The notes beneath the pieces were generated by a model. The model saw only the letters and a list, made by a program, of their open reading frames with translations. It was not told the DNA's origin and did not search any database. Of a DNA stretch of 64,000 nucleotides, positions 39,868-50,050 are shown in pieces. This DNA comes from Tistrella mobilis. GTDB taxonomy: Bacteria > Pseudomonadota > Alphaproteobacteria > Tistrellales > Tistrellaceae. The position numbers were made by a program, and so were the translations under genes. The stretch covers positions 1 to 64,000 of the forward strand of contig NZ_JBBIAB010000020.1 in the NCBI RefSeq assembly GCF_039634785.1. Direction: 5' to 3'. How positions within the stretch are numbered: the stretch's first letter is position 1; each line of letters opens with the position of its first letter.

Positions 39868-42060
39868 TCAGGCCCGCACCGTCTGCAGGAAGTCCTCCAC
39901 CTGCCGGCGGAGATCCTCGCCGTTCCGCCCCAGATCGCCCGCGGCCGAGAGCACCTGATTGGCGGCGAGGTCGGTTTCCCGCGCCGCCGCGGTGACGCTG
40001 CCGATATTGCCCGTGACCTCGACCGTGCCCTGGCTCGCTTCCTGGACATTGCGCGAGATTTCGCGGGTCGCCGCGCCCTGTTCCTGCATGGCGGCGGAAA
40101 TCGCGGTCGAGATTTCATTCACCCGATTGATGGTCGAGCCGATCTCTTCGATCGCATGGGCCGAGTCGCGGGTCGCGTCCTGGATCGAGCGGATCTGGGC
40201 GGCAATCTCTTCGGTCGCCCGCGCGGTCTGCACCGCCAGCGTCTTCACTTCAGAAGCCACCACCGCGAAGCCCTTGCCGGCCTCGCCGGCGCGGGCCGCC
40301 TCGATGGTCGCATTCAGCGCCAGCAGATTGGTCTGAGAGGCGATGTCGTTGATCAGCTGCACGACATTGCCGACCTTCTGCGCCGCCTCGGACAGGTTCT
40401 TCACCCGCAGACCGGTGGCATCGGCCTGACGCACCGCCTCGCCCACGATGCCGCTCGACTGGTTGACCCGATCGCCGATCTCGCCGATCGCGGCCGAAAG
40501 CTGCTCGGCCGCCGCCGCCACGGTCTGGATGTTCTGGCTGGCCTGTTCGGTGGCGCTGGCCGCGGCGGTGGACCGCCGGCTGGTCTCGTCGGCCGTGACC
40601 GTCATGGTCTCGGCGGTCGACCGCAATTCGGTCGCGGCCGACGTGACCCCGTTCAGAACTCCGCCGACCGAGGCCTCGAAACGGTCGGCCATGTCGCGCA
40701 TCGCCTGGCGCCGGGCGGCTTCGGCCGCCGCCTGATCCTCGGCACGCTGGGCGATGTTGCGCCGCAGATCCCCCTGCATGCGGGTCAGCGCCGTCGCCAG
40801 CCGGCCGACCTCGTCCTTCTGATCGACCGTCAGGCTCTGGTCGAAGCGCCCTTCGGCAATGCCGTCGGCAAAACCGGCGCAGGCGCGGATCGGCCGGGCG
40901 ATCCCGCGGGCGGCAAGCGCCACCACCAGGATCGCGCCAAGCACCACCGCAAGCCCGACCCCCAGCGAGACCAGCGTGTCGCGCGTCGAGCGCTCGGCCA
41001 TATCGCCGCTCAGCGCGTTGACCGAGGCGAGCGCCACATCCCGCGGCACCGAGATCACCACCGACCAGGGCGTGACGGTGCTGCCGAAACGGATCGGCGA
41101 GAAAACGTCGATATCGGGATGCCCCGGACGGTCGAGCACCGTCGCCTCGCCGGCGCGGATCACCTCAAGCCCGTCGGTCCAGCTGTCGCCCGCCGCGGTC
41201 ACCGGCTGGCCGATCGTCTCGGGCGCGCCGCTGTCGGCCACGATCAGCCCGGCATCGCTGATGATCGCAACCCGGCTTCGGCCGTCATAAAGCGCGCTCG
41301 ACACCTTCACCGCCAGCGCCTGGATGAAATCCAGGTTGTAGTCGGTGCCGGCCACGCCGCGGAAACGGCCGTCGATCATGATCGGCACCGACAGCGTCGC
41401 CAGGAAGACCGGCTTGCCCTGCACGATATAGGGCAGCGGGCCCAGAATGTTCTCGCGGCCCGTCTCGGCCGGGCCGATATACCAGCCGCCCTTGACCAGA
41501 CCGTTGGGATGACGGTCGCTGCTGTCGTATTCGACCAGCGGCTGGATCGCGATCCGGCCGTCGGTGCCACGGGTCCAGTAGGGCAGGAAACGGCCGGTCG
41601 CATCCGATCCCTGCTCGCGGTCGCCGCGGAAGGCGGCATCGGCGCCATCCAGCGCATCCGGTTCCCAGGCCGAATAGGTGCCGTTCAGCGCCGGATCCTG
41701 CGCCAGCGCCTGGCGGAGCATCGTGTTCAGCTGGTCGCGCCGCTGCCCGGCCGGCGTGCCTGCCGGACCATCCGCGGCCAGCACCGCGAAGCTGCGCGCC
41801 AGCGTCCGGGCAGTATCGAGCCCGGCTTCCAGCTGGGCCTTGATCGCCGCCGCCTCGGTCGCCGCCCGGTTTTGCAGCGCCGCCTTGGTCTGGCCGTCGA
41901 CGATTCCGAGCACGCTTTCGGTGACATAGTCATGCGTGTTGCGCGCCGATACCAGGCTGAACCCCACCAGCACCGCCACCGTCGTCGCAAGGCACAGCCC
42001 CGCGGTCAGCGCGATCCTGGCCTGCACGCTGGTCAGCCGCCCCGACAGAACAGACACCAT
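39868..42060 (-). CDS. Methyl-accepting chemotaxis protein, dCache type
   Basis: The 730-residue chemoreceptor has TM1 (about residues 10-35), a large periplasmic double-Cache domain (about 40-320, with [35 protein letters not shown] and [16 protein letters not shown]), TM2, HAMP ([22 protein letters not shown]) and the signalling hairpin ([37 protein letters not shown]). It ends QTVRA with no receptor-methylation pentapeptide. It senses a small ligand, probably amino or organic acid. ATG 42060 follows GGAGGGG. The FNR-like box at 42130-42143 is upstream. Confidence 0.93.
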   Translation of the reverse strand: MVSVLSGRLTSVQARIALTAGLCLATTVAVLVGFSLVSARNTHDYVTESVLGIVDGQTKAALQNRAATEAAAIKAQLEAGLDTARTLARSFAVLAADGPAGTPAGQRRDQLNTMLRQALAQDPALNGTYSAWEPDALDGADAAFRGDREQGSDATGRFLPYWTRGTDGRIAIQPLVEYDSSDRHPNGLVKGGWYIGPAETGRENILGPLPYIVQGKPVFLATLSVPIMIDGRFRGVAGTDYNLDFIQALAVKVSSALYDGRSRVAIISDAGLIVADSGAPETIGQPVTAAGDSWTDGLEVIRAGEATVLDRPGHPDIDVFSPIRFGSTVTPWSVVISVPRDVALASVNALSGDMAERSTRDTLVSLGVGLAVVLGAILVVALAARGIARPIRACAGFADGIAEGRFDQSLTVDQKDEVGRLATALTRMQGDLRRNIAQRAEDQAAAEAARRQAMRDMADRFEASVGGVLNGVTSAATELRSTAETMTVTADETSRRSTAAASATEQASQNIQTVAAAAEQLSAAIGEIGDRVNQSSGIVGEAVRQADATGLRVKNLSEAAQKVGNVVQLINDIASQTNLLALNATIEAARAGEAGKGFAVVASEVKTLAVQTARATEEIAAQIRSIQDATRDSAHAIEEIGSTINRVNEISTAISAAMQEQGAATREISRNVQEASQGTVEVTGNIGSVTAAARETDLAANQVLSAAGDLGRNGEDLRRQVEDFLQTVRA

Positions 42061-42371
42061 CTTTTCCCCTCCACACCGCACCTGAATCAAATCCTGATAC
42101 ATAAAGTATTCGACGCCCGAAAATCCGCCTTGATCGATGTCAAATGATCTTCATTAACAAACGGTTAGCTTAATTCCCAACTCAACCGCACATGAATAAA
42201 GAACTGCAAATGTCCTTGAAGGTCATATGATTTGATATGTGCAGCATGAATGCATGCCAATGGCGAAAGTAGCAAGATGACGAAATGACATGACACTCTT
42301 TACGCCCTGGTAAGGTCGGACGTCGCAGTCTGAAGCGCACGTTCTCATGAACCTCCCCGGGACGCCTTCAG
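42061..42371. promoter_or_regulatory. AT-richer divergent control region of two chemoreceptor genes
   Basis: This 311-nt region is clearly lower in GC than its surroundings and contains no gene. It must hold both promoters. Included are the FixK/FNR-like box (42130-42143) and a minus-strand TACTTT (42108-42103) that could serve as -10 for the dCache receptor. I did not find a convincing plus-strand promoter. Confidence 0.6.
42130..42143. promoter_or_regulatory. FixK/FNR-like box
   Basis: TTGATCGATGTCAA matches the anaerobic CRP/FNR-family pattern TTGAT-N4-GTCAA. Its centre is about 40 nt upstream of the start predicted from TACTTT (42108-42103) on the minus strand, which is the usual class II activator spacing. 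Confidence 0.55.
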
Positions 42372-44036
42372 ATGAAGCTCGCACACAAGATCCTGGCGCC
42401 GGTCGCGATCCTTGCCGCCATCGCCATCCTGATCGCCCTCGCCGGCATGGTTGGCCTGAACCGGATGGGTGATGCCGCCCATCGCATGGCCGATGATTCC
42501 GACCTGGTGATCAAGACGTCGGAACTCAGAAGCGTCAGCCGGGCGCTGCAGCGCGATGCGCTGAACCTGATCTTCGAGCCCGAAGCCGGCCGTGCCTCGA
42601 TCGCCAGCCGCTTCGACAGCCGCGCCCAGGCCATGGAGGCCCAGCTGGTGGCGATCGAGGCCGTCGTCGGCGACCGCGACCGCCGGTTCATCGGGCTGCA
42701 GCGCGAGGTGATCCGGGCCCTGATCCGCGTGCGGGAACTGGCGCTGGCGGGGAAGACCGATGCGGCGCATCAGGCCTTCATCAACGGCGTGCGCCAGGCC
42801 GAGCGTGCGGCATCGGAGCTGACCGACCCGATGATCGACGACGGCATCGCCGAGGTCGCGGCCCAGTCCACCGGCCTGGAAGACACCCGGACCTCGGTCA
42901 TGGGGGTGATGCTGGCCACCGCCGTGATCGGCGTCCTGGCCGGCGTCCTGCTCTCAAGCCTGGTCGCGCGCCGCGGGGTCATCGCCCCGCTTGGCCGGAT
43001 GACCGGGGCGATGGCGCGACTGAAGGCCCGGGATTACGGTTTCGATCTGGCCGATGCCGGCCGCAGCGACGAGATCGGCGCCATGGCCGCCGCGGTCGCG
43101 ACCTTCCGCGATGCGATGCAGGAAACCGACCGGCTGCAGGCCGAACAGCGTGTCGCCGAAGAACGCACCCTCCGCCGCCTGGCCCGCCGGGCCGAGCTGG
43201 TGAAGGAGTTCGTCGACGGCATGAACGGCCTCTCCGCCCGGCTGGCCGACGAGGCCCGGCAGCTGGAAACCGATGCCGGCGCGCTTTCGGGCGCCGCCGC
43301 CGAGACCAGCCGGATGACCGCCAGCACCAGCACCGCCACCGACCGCACCACCGCCAATGTCCAGACGGTGGCGGCGGCGACCGAGGAACTCTCGGCCTCG
43401 ATCGGCGAGATCAGCGCGCGGGCGAACGAAACCGCCTCCACCTCGGGCAGCAGTGCCAACGAGGCCCGGCGAACCGCCGATCAGGTCAGCCAGCTGCGCC
43501 GCACGGCCGAAGAGATCGGCCAGGTGGTGGCACTGATCACCGACATCGCCGCCCAGACCAATCTTCTGGCGCTCAACGCCACGATCGAGGCCGCACGCGC
43601 CGGCGAGGCGGGCAAGGGCTTCGCGGTCGTCGCCGCCGAGGTGAAGACGCTCGCCACCCAGACCGGGCGGGCGACCGAAGAAATCCGCACCAAGGTCGAC
43701 GCGGTCCAGACCGCAACCGACGGCGCCGTCGCCTCGATCGAGCGCATCGTCGGGATGATCGGCGAGATCAGCAGCATGACCACCTCGATCGCGACCGCGG
43801 TGGAAGAACAGTCCGCCGCCACCGGCGAAATCACCCGCAATGTGCAGGAGGCGGCCAACGGCACCGAGCGGATCCGCCAGGATGTGCAGGTGCTGGACCA
43901 CACCGCCACCCGCACCCACGACATCGCCGGCCGGGTCGGCGGCTTCTCGACCGAGGTTTCGCGCCGGTCGGGCGAGCTGCGCGATCTGGTCGCGGGCTTC
44001 GTCAGCCGCCTGTCCGAATCGGAAGCGGCGGCCTGA
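42372..44036 (+). CDS. Methyl-accepting chemotaxis protein, 4-helix-bundle type
   Basis: The 554-residue chemoreceptor has TM1 ([20 protein letters not shown], residues 7-26), a four-helix-bundle-like periplasmic part (about 30-175), TM2 ([22 protein letters not shown]), HAMP ([19 protein letters not shown]) and a signalling hairpin ([37 protein letters not shown]). It has no C-terminal methylation pentapeptide. The 3' end overlaps the convergent M48 protease gene by 35 nt. Confidence 0.93.
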   Translation: MKLAHKILAPVAILAAIAILIALAGMVGLNRMGDAAHRMADDSDLVIKTSELRSVSRALQRDALNLIFEPEAGRASIASRFDSRAQAMEAQLVAIEAVVGDRDRRFIGLQREVIRALIRVRELALAGKTDAAHQAFINGVRQAERAASELTDPMIDDGIAEVAAQSTGLEDTRTSVMGVMLATAVIGVLAGVLLSSLVARRGVIAPLGRMTGAMARLKARDYGFDLADAGRSDEIGAMAAAVATFRDAMQETDRLQAEQRVAEERTLRRLARRAELVKEFVDGMNGLSARLADEARQLETDAGALSGAAAETSRMTASTSTATDRTTANVQTVAAATEELSASIGEISARANETASTSGSSANEARRTADQVSQLRRTAEEIGQVVALITDIAAQTNLLALNATIEAARAGEAGKGFAVVAAEVKTLATQTGRATEEIRTKVDAVQTATDGAVASIERIVGMIGEISSMTTSIATAVEEQSAATGEITRNVQEAANGTERIRQDVQVLDHTATRTHDIAGRVGGFSTEVSRRSGELRDLVAGFVSRLSESEAAA

Positions 44037-44865
44037 GCGGCCGGGCCATCTCGGCCAGCCGCCGGACCCGCTCCGCCGTCGCGGGGTGGGTCCGCAGCAG
44101 GCCGGGCCCCTGGCGGCGCAGGCGGAAGATCGCCTCCCAGGGTCCCGAACGCTCCAGCGCCAGCAGGGCCCTGGCCAGCGCCGCCGGATCGCCCGTCAGC
44201 CGTGCCGCCTCCAGATCGGCCGCAAACTCGCGGGTGCGGGAGAGCGCCAGCTGCATCAGCCCCACAAGCCCGGGGGCAGCGATCAGCAGCAGCACCGCCG
44301 CCAGGGGCACGGTGACGGCCCCCAGCAGGATCAGCGGCAGGTTCAGGGCCAGCAGGGCGATGCCGAGCCAGGCCATCAGCCCGGTGATCCGCCCCAGCCC
44401 GTCGGCCAGACGCATGATCTTGAGGTCGCCATTGGCGATATGCGCCAGTTCATGGGCCAGCACCGCCATCAGTTCCGGGGGCGTCAGGCGGCGCAGCAGC
44501 CCGTCGGTGATCACCACCACCGGCACGCCCGCGTCATCGAGCGCAAAGGCGTTGGGCTGGCGCGCCGGGCACCAGCAGAGCCGCGGACGGGCATGGATCC
44601 CGGCACGGGCAGCCAGCGCCGCCAGGGCGTCGTGGATTTCCGGAAGGGCCGCATAGGGGATCGGCCGGGCGCGATGGGCGCGCAGCACCAGCCCGGCCGG
44701 CAGGCCCGGCAGCAGCAGGGCCGCGGCGACGGCACCGGCCAGCGCCCACGGAATGCCGTCGGGGCCCCAGACGATCCAGCTGGTCAGGCACAGAACCAGC
44801 GCCATGCCCGCGACCAGCAGAACCGACCAGGCAAGATTGCGCAGAACCTGGCGTGTGGTTGCCAT
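44002..44865 (-). CDS. M48-family membrane zinc metalloprotease
   Basis: The 287-residue protein has two N-terminal TM helices, the zinc motif HELAH (His138, Glu139, His142, in [16 protein letters not shown]), two more helices, and the third ligand region [17 protein letters not shown]. This is the HtpX arrangement, in which inner-membrane protease degrades damaged membrane proteins. Whether it is the true HtpX orthologue is not certain; the N-terminus is not closely HtpX-like. Confidence 0.88.
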   Translation of the reverse strand: MATTRQVLRNLAWSVLLVAGMALVLCLTSWIVWGPDGIPWALAGAVAAALLLPGLPAGLVLRAHRARPIPYAALPEIHDALAALAARAGIHARPRLCWCPARQPNAFALDDAGVPVVVITDGLLRRLTPPELMAVLAHELAHIANGDLKIMRLADGLGRITGLMAWLGIALLALNLPLILLGAVTVPLAAVLLLIAAPGLVGLMQLALSRTREFAADLEAARLTGDPAALARALLALERSGPWEAIFRLRRQGPGLLRTHPATAERVRRLAEMARPLRPPLPIRTGG

Positions 44866-44943
44866 CCGTCACCTCCGCCCGCGACGCCACCCCTGAAGGG
44901 CATGCCTCTCAGACAGGCGATCTGGGAGAAGGCAAGAGGCGGA

Positions 44944-46014
44944 TCAAGAGGGGGAAGCCGGCGATCCGCGGCGGGGCGCGAAGACCCGGGTCTGCCGGCG
45001 CGGCCTGGTCAGGCCGGGCAGGTCGGCCCCCAGCGCATCGGCAAGCGTCGGCCCGTCGGCGCTGATCAGGCGGCTGGCCTCTGCCTCGGCGCGGCCGATA
45101 TGGCGCAGCCGTTCCGGATGCCAGGGGGTCGGTGCCACATCGGCGGCATGGCGGGGCGTCTCGGCGCGCCGCCGATCGCGCAGCAGGGCCCGGACCAGGG
45201 CGCGGGCCGCGCGGGGGTCCAGCCCGTCAGGGCCCGCCATCTGGGGGCGCGGCTGCGCCATCGGCTGGGGCAGCGGGCGCTTGCGCGCAGCCGCGGCGAT
45301 TTCTGCCGCCAGCCCGTCCGGCCGCCGCGCCCTGGGTGCCTCGGCCGGGGCCGCCCCCGGCCGGCCGACGATGCGGTCGGCGACCTCGTCGCGCCGGACC
45401 CGGCGTGAGGGTTCCCACCGCGCCGGGCGCCCGGGGCTGCCCGCCGGCGGCACGTCGCCCGCCGAGGTCAGCCCCTGGGGCACCGGCGGCAACTTCACCT
45501 GGGGCTGGGCGGGCGGCAGGGGCGGCGGCACCCGGTCGCGGGCGGCGCGCCGCTCGATCTCGGCCGCCGCCGCGGCCGACATGCCGCTGCGGGTGCGCTC
45601 CGACAGGCCGCGCAGCTCGCGTCCCAGCATGTCGAGTTCGATCTCGCTGCCGATGCCGCCGTCGCGGGCCAGGCGCCAGGTCTCCAGCCCGCCGATCAGC
45701 GCGTTCAACCGGTCCAGCTCCAGGCTGCCGAGCCCCGCCCAGACCGTTTCCATGAAGCGTTCCACCACCTGAGGCAGCGGCCGGAGCTTCAGGGTCGCGG
45801 CATCGACCCTGAGCAGGTCGGGCGCGCGCGGACCGACATCGGTAACGACGAAAACCGCCGGCATCAGCCGGCCGCGGCCGGCTGCGGCGAATTGTCCGAG
45901 GGCCAGGAACAGCAGGGCGTGAAGCTTGGCCGGGGCCAGGACGCGGCCGTCATTGCGGGCCCTCTGCATCAGCCAGCCGGCGACGTCGTGGCTGCTCTCG
46001 ACAGCGATCCGCAT
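44944..46014 (-). CDS. Panacea/DUF4065-like domain protein with long disordered tail
   Basis: The N-terminal 75 residues resemble the Panacea (SocA/GepA, DUF4065) domain: SHDVAGWLMQRARNDGRVLAPAKLHALLFLALGQFAAAGRGRLMPAVFVVTDVGPRAPDLLRV, where K30-L..L and the GP motif match. Residues 75-155 form helical sequence, and the last 200 are Pro/Arg/Ala-rich and probably disordered. Panacea domains are generally antitoxin modules in which the partner toxin is adjacent; none is apparent here. ATG 46014 (GGGAGA just upstream) is preferred over 46047. Confidence 0.6.
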   Translation of the reverse strand: MRIAVESSHDVAGWLMQRARNDGRVLAPAKLHALLFLALGQFAAAGRGRLMPAVFVVTDVGPRAPDLLRVDAATLKLRPLPQVVERFMETVWAGLGSLELDRLNALIGGLETWRLARDGGIGSEIELDMLGRELRGLSERTRSGMSAAAAAEIERRAARDRVPPPLPPAQPQVKLPPVPQGLTSAGDVPPAGSPGRPARWEPSRRVRRDEVADRIVGRPGAAPAEAPRARRPDGLAAEIAAAARKRPLPQPMAQPRPQMAGPDGLDPRAARALVRALLRDRRRAETPRHAADVAPTPWHPERLRHIGRAEAEASRLISADGPTLADALGADLPGLTRPRRQTRVFAPRRGSPASPS

Positions 46015-46154
46015 GGTCTCCCGCCCCTCTGCAGTTTCCGCAGGCATGCCCCCTTGCAGGGTCAGTATAGGGTGCCCAACTTAACCGCGACTTAAAATTC
46101 GCAGCGAAACGGGCTGACCCGGATGCCGGGGCTGCCGCCCGCCCGGCGTGACAG

Positions 46155-46175
46155 TTTTTAGAATCCTTCTAAAAA
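46155..46175. promoter_or_regulatory. Irr-type (ICE-like) palindrome 1
   Basis: TTTTTAGAA (46155-46163), TCC, TTCTAAAAA (46167-46175) is a perfect 9-bp inverted repeat. It fits the alphaproteobacterial iron control element pattern TTTAGAA-N3-TTCTAAA bound by Irr, a Fur-family heme-responsive regulator. It lies upstream of the peroxiredoxin gene and of a likely -35 (TTGCGC, 46181-46186). Confidence 0.75.
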
Positions 46176-46180
46176 GGCTC

Positions 46181-46209
46181 TTGCGCTGCCCCGCACCGAC
46201 TGATATACC
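46181..46209 (+). promoter_or_regulatory. Candidate peroxiredoxin promoter
   Basis: TTGCGC (46181-46186), 17-nt spacer, TATACC (46204-46209). It lies between the two Irr-like sites, as expected for repressor-controlled transcription. Confidence 0.45.
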
Positions 46210-46222
46210 CGGTTCGACATCG

Positions 46223-46240
46223 ATTGGAACCGTTCTAAAA
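46223..46240. promoter_or_regulatory. Irr-type (ICE-like) half-degenerate site 2
   Basis: GAA (46227-46229) CCG TTC (46233-46235) followed by TAAAA repeats the core and right arm of palindrome 1; the left arm is degenerate. It is 50-60 nt downstream of site 1 and near the predicted transcription start. Confidence 0.5.
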
Positions 46241-46331
46241 CGAACCGGGCGGTTCCGACGATCAAGACCCCGAGTTGCCGCCCCCGGGCCGGATGTCCGG
46301 GGGCATCCTCCAGAAACGAGAGGCAGGATCC

Positions 46332-46871
46332 ATGCTGACCATCGGTGATAAGTTCCCGTCGTTCAAGGTCAAGGCGACCGTGTCGACCGACCTGAAGAGC
46401 GCCTTCTCGGAGATCGACGAGAACACCTATGGGGGCAAGTGGAAGGTCTACTTCTTCTGGCCGAAGGACTTCACCTTCATCTGCCCGACCGAGATCGCGG
46501 CCTTCGGCAAGCTGAACGGCGAGTTCGAGGATCGTGACGCGGTCGTCCTCGGCGGCAGCACCGACAGCGAGTTCGTGCACCATGCCTGGCGCGTCCACAA
46601 GGAAGAGCTGAACGACCTGCCCTTCCCGATGCTGGCCGATGTCAGCCATGCGCTGTGCAACGCCCTCGGCATCCTCCACAAGGAAGAGGGCGTGGCTCTC
46701 CGCGCCACCTTCATCGTCGACCCGGACAACATCATCCGCCACGTGTCGGTGAATGATCTCGATGTGGGCCGCAACCCGCAGGAGATCATCCGCATCCTTG
46801 ACGCGCTGCAGACGGACGAGCTGTGCCCCTGCAACTGGCAGAAGGGCGAGGACACCCTCAAGGTGGCCTGA
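46332..46871 (+). CDS. ahpC: AhpC-type peroxiredoxin
   Basis: The 179-residue protein reduces peroxides through Cys51 in WPKDFTFICPTEIAAFG. A C-terminal CPCNW (Cys165 and Cys167) carries the resolving cysteine. The GGSTDSEFVHHAWR and ATFIVDPDNIIRHVSVND segments fit the AhpC/Prx1 group of alphaproteobacteria that pair with AhpD. Two Irr-like boxes precede it. It is followed by an AhpD gene 294 nt later on the same strand. The start is at 46332 with an AGGA just upstream. Confidence 0.92.
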   Translation: MLTIGDKFPSFKVKATVSTDLKSAFSEIDENTYGGKWKVYFFWPKDFTFICPTEIAAFGKLNGEFEDRDAVVLGGSTDSEFVHHAWRVHKEELNDLPFPMLADVSHALCNALGILHKEEGVALRATFIVDPDNIIRHVSVNDLDVGRNPQEIIRILDALQTDELCPCNWQKGEDTLKVA

Positions 46872-47165
46872 TCCTGCGGATCCGGTCGGCGGTGCGGGGT
46901 CCCGCACCGCCGACCCCCGTCTTCCCCTTGCCTGCCCCTTCCCCTTGCCTGCCCCGGCGTCCGTCGCCCCTACCTTCCGCCATCACCCCTTTCCATCTCC
47001 CGAACAGCCGCGTCGAGCCCCGGCCGGGTTGCGCATGCGCATAGATCGCGCGCAATCTGATCGTGATGAAGATATCTGGCTCCGCAGCTTTCCACCCGTC
47101 CCAAGAGCGCCGCGCCTCCGGCCGCGCTGAAGCCCCACCCATCTGAAATCCCCAGGAGAGTCGAG
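46872..47165 (+). other. Gap between peroxiredoxin and ahpD genes
   Basis: About 294 nt without a supported gene. It probably holds the end of the first transcript and possibly a separate ahpD promoter. I saw no convincing terminator or OxyR palindrome. Confidence 0.4.
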
Positions 47166-47699
47166 ATGTCGATCGAGCAGCTGCGCGGCGCGCTTCCGGA
47201 TTACGCCAAGGATCTGAAGCTCAACCTCGGCAACGTGCTGCAGTCGGAGAATCTGACCGCACAGCAGCTCTGGGGCACCGCCCTCGCCTCGGCGCTCGCC
47301 GCGCGCAACGCCACCGTGATCAAGGCGATCGCGGCCGATGCCGACGCCCAGCTCAGCCCCGAGGCGCAGAAGGCCGCCCGGGCCGCCGCGGCGATCATGG
47401 GCATGAACAACATCTACTACCGCTACACCCATCTGGTGTCGGACAAGGAATACGCCTCGATGCCGGCGAAGCTGCGCATGACCGTGATCGGCAAGCCCGG
47501 CGTCGACCATGCCGATTTCGAGCTGTGGTCGCTGGCGGTTTCGGCGATCAACGGCTGCGGCATGTGCATGGACAGCCACGAGAAGGTCGTCCGCGACAAG
47601 GGCATCAGCCGCGACGGCGTGCAGGATGCCATCCGCATCGCCTCGGTCGTCCATGCCGTGGCCGCCACCTTCGACGCCGAAGAGGCCCTGGCCGGCTGA
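47166..47699 (+). CDS. ahpD: Alkylhydroperoxidase AhpD
   Basis: The 177-residue protein is of the carboxymuconolactone-decarboxylase/AhpD fold. The redox motif is Cys131-G-M-Cys134 with His138 ([13 protein letters not shown]). It probably passes electrons to the adjacent peroxiredoxin (as AhpD does for AhpC), replacing AhpF. AGGAGAG precedes the ATG. An intrinsic terminator follows at 47729. Confidence 0.95.
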   Translation: MSIEQLRGALPDYAKDLKLNLGNVLQSENLTAQQLWGTALASALAARNATVIKAIAADADAQLSPEAQKAARAAAAIMGMNNIYYRYTHLVSDKEYASMPAKLRMTVIGKPGVDHADFELWSLAVSAINGCGMCMDSHEKVVRDKGISRDGVQDAIRIASVVHAVAATFDAEEALAG

Positions 47700-47728
47700 T
47701 CCCGGCCACCGCCCGCCCCGGTTTCAGA

Positions 47729-47772
47729 CCCCCGCCCGCCGGTGCCGCCGCACCGGCGGGCGGGGGTTTTTT
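47729..47772 (+). terminator. Strong intrinsic terminator after ahpD
   Basis: A perfect 16-bp stem, CCCCCGCCCGCCGGTG (47729-47744) with CACCGGCGGGCGGGGG (47751-47766), 6-nt loop and T6 (47767-47772). Confidence 0.95.
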
Positions 47773-48231
47773 CGTCCCTGAAGGTTGACATTCGCGGCCG
47801 AAGCCCCAAGTCTGGGACACGTTTTTCGGACGAACCGCTCAAGGACAATCCGTGGCGCGACAATTCCGGCCGATCATTTCGGCCTGCATATGTCACGCTC
47901 ATGACACGTGAACCTGCCATGATCTTCCACTAGTCTCTGTGGGGATCGGGCAGTGATCGTCTTTGATCAGCTCGCCCGAAGCTCTTTGACGCTTTGGACC
48001 GTCGGACCATTGCCGGACATCTTTGGCAGTGGCCGCGTTGCTACACGTCGGGTTCCTGGCAGACGCCCTGTCGCCGGACCGAACGTGCGGGGCCCGGCAT
48101 GGCCCGGCTCACATTCTCGCGCACCGGTGCGCCCCGTCTTCCCTTCCCGTCCCCGACCACCGGCAACGGTCCCGCCCCCAGCGGGAACCGGTCCGTCCGC
48201 GTCTTCGGATCATAGGAGGATGGAGACAGAC
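47773..48231 (+). other. Long leader before the NAGGN operon
   Basis: About 460 nt with no supported gene. A TTGACA at 47785-47790 is the best -35-like hexamer, but no matching -10 is evident at 17 nt. Osmotic control of the operon would be expected to act here. The asnO ribosome binding sites AGGAGGA (48214-48220) and GGAG are at its end. Confidence 0.4.
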
Positions 48232-50043
48232 ATGTGCGGCTTCAGCGGCGAGATCAGGTTCGACGGCACGACGGCGGATGTCGGGGCCGTGGCACGCATG
48301 ACCGCCGCGATGGACAGGCGCGGCCCGGATGCGTCCGGGATCCACGCCCAGGGGCGGATTGCGGTCGGCCATCGCCGGCTCAAGATCTTCGACCTCAGCG
48401 AACAGGCCCAGCAGCCGATGATCGATGCCGGGCTGGGCCTCGGCCTGGTCTATAACGGCGCCATCTACAATTACCGCGAACTGCGCGCCGAGCTGGAGGC
48501 GATGGGCTTCGCCTTCTTCTCCACCGGCGACACCGAGGTCATCCTCAAGGGCTATCGCGCCTGGGGCCCGAAGGTCGTCGACCGGCTGGCCGGCATGTTC
48601 GCCTTCGTGCTGTGGGAGCGCGATACCGGCCGGGTGCTGATGGCCCGCGACCGCCTGGGCATCAAGCCGCTCTATATCGAGAACCGGGGCCGCACGCTGC
48701 GCTTCGCCAGCACCCTGCCCGCCCTGCTTGCCGGCGGCGGTGTCGACACCGCCATCGACCCGGTGGCGCTGCAGTTCTATCTCCAGTTCCACGCCGTGGT
48801 TCCGGCGCCGATGACCATCCTGAAGGGCATCCGCAAGCTGCCCCCGGCCACCCGCCGGATCATCGAGCCCGACGGCACCGCCCGCGACGAGGTCTATTGG
48901 GCGCCCGATTACGGCCCGCGCGCGGATGAACGCGACCTCTCTTTCCAGGACTGGCAGGCGAAGGTGCTCGACAGCCTGCGCACCGCCGTGCGCCGCCGTC
49001 TGGTCGCCGACGTGCCGGTGGGCGTGCTGCTCTCGGGCGGGCTGGACAGCAGCCTGATCACCGGGCTGATCGCCGAGGCCGGGCAGAAGGATCTCAAGAC
49101 CTATTCGATCGGCTTCGACGCGGCCGGCGGCGAAGAGGGCGACGAATTCCGCTGGTCGGATGTCGTGGCCGCCCATTTCGGCACCGATCACCATCAGATC
49201 CGGGTCTCCGCCTCGGAAACGCTCGAAGCCCTGCCCGATTGCGTGGCGGCGATGAGCGAGCCGATGGTCAGCCACGACGCGGTCGGCTTCTACCTGCTGT
49301 CGCAGGCGGTCTCGCGCGATCTGAAGGTGGTGCAGTCGGGCCAGGGCGCCGACGAGGTCTTCGGCGGCTATCACTGGTATCCGCCGATGCTGGCCGCCGG
49401 TGACGAGGCCGCGGTCGAGACCTATGCCCGCCATTTCTGCGACCGCCCCCATGACGAATATCTGGGGCTGGTGCGGCCCGAACACCGGGTCGACGAGGAT
49501 CATGCCCGCCGTTTCGTGGCCGAGCATTTCGCACAGCCCGGCGCCACGCGCCCGATCGACAAGGCGCTGCGCATCGACAGCAACATCATGCTGGTCGACG
49601 ACCCGGTAAAGCGGGTCGACAACATGACCATGAGCTGGGGGCTGGAGGCGCGCGTGCCCTTCCTCGACCATGAACTGGTCGAACTTGCGGCCCGCGTGCC
49701 GGCCGAGATGAAGGTGAAGACCACCCCCGACGGCCGCCATCTGGCCCAGGGCAAATACGTGCTGGCAGAGGCCGCCCGCGCCGTGATCCCCCATGCGGTG
49801 ATCGACCGGCCCAAGGGCTATTTCCCGGTGCCGGCGCTGAAGCATCTGGAAGGCCCCTATCTGGAGATGGTCCGCGCCAGCCTGGGCAGCGAGGGCGCCC
49901 GGTCGCGCGGCCTGTTCGACCAGGCGGCGGTCGACCGGCTGCTGGCCGATCCCAAGGCGCATATCACGCCGCTCCGGGGCTCCAAGCTCTGGCAGCTGGC
50001 CCTGCTCGAACTCTGGCTCGACACCCACGGCATCCGCGGGTGA
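48232..50043 (+). CDS. asnO: N-acetylglutaminylglutamine amidotransferase
   Basis: The 603-residue protein is an AsnB-type enzyme. Residue 2 is the Ntn nucleophile Cys (MCGFSGEIR), and the glutaminase domain runs to about 200. The synthetase domain has the PP-loop LLSGGLDSSLITG. It amidates N-acetylglutaminylglutamine to make the osmoprotectant NAGGN. The MCGFSGEIRFDG start, the downstream Ngg gene and the peptidase identify this family rather than asparagine synthetase. It is the first gene of the operon; 7 nt separate it from Ngg. Confidence 0.95.
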   Translation: MCGFSGEIRFDGTTADVGAVARMTAAMDRRGPDASGIHAQGRIAVGHRRLKIFDLSEQAQQPMIDAGLGLGLVYNGAIYNYRELRAELEAMGFAFFSTGDTEVILKGYRAWGPKVVDRLAGMFAFVLWERDTGRVLMARDRLGIKPLYIENRGRTLRFASTLPALLAGGGVDTAIDPVALQFYLQFHAVVPAPMTILKGIRKLPPATRRIIEPDGTARDEVYWAPDYGPRADERDLSFQDWQAKVLDSLRTAVRRRLVADVPVGVLLSGGLDSSLITGLIAEAGQKDLKTYSIGFDAAGGEEGDEFRWSDVVAAHFGTDHHQIRVSASETLEALPDCVAAMSEPMVSHDAVGFYLLSQAVSRDLKVVQSGQGADEVFGGYHWYPPMLAAGDEAAVETYARHFCDRPHDEYLGLVRPEHRVDEDHARRFVAEHFAQPGATRPIDKALRIDSNIMLVDDPVKRVDNMTMSWGLEARVPFLDHELVELAARVPAEMKVKTTPDGRHLAQGKYVLAEAARAVIPHAVIDRPKGYFPVPALKHLEGPYLEMVRASLGSEGARSRGLFDQAAVDRLLADPKAHITPLRGSKLWQLALLELWLDTHGIRG

Positions 50044-50050
50044 CCCGACC

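Noticed and set aside
47785-47813. Sigma-70 promoter with TTGACA upstream of asnO
   Set aside because: The -35 is perfect, but no acceptable -10 lies 16-18 nt downstream, so I mention it only in the leader entry.
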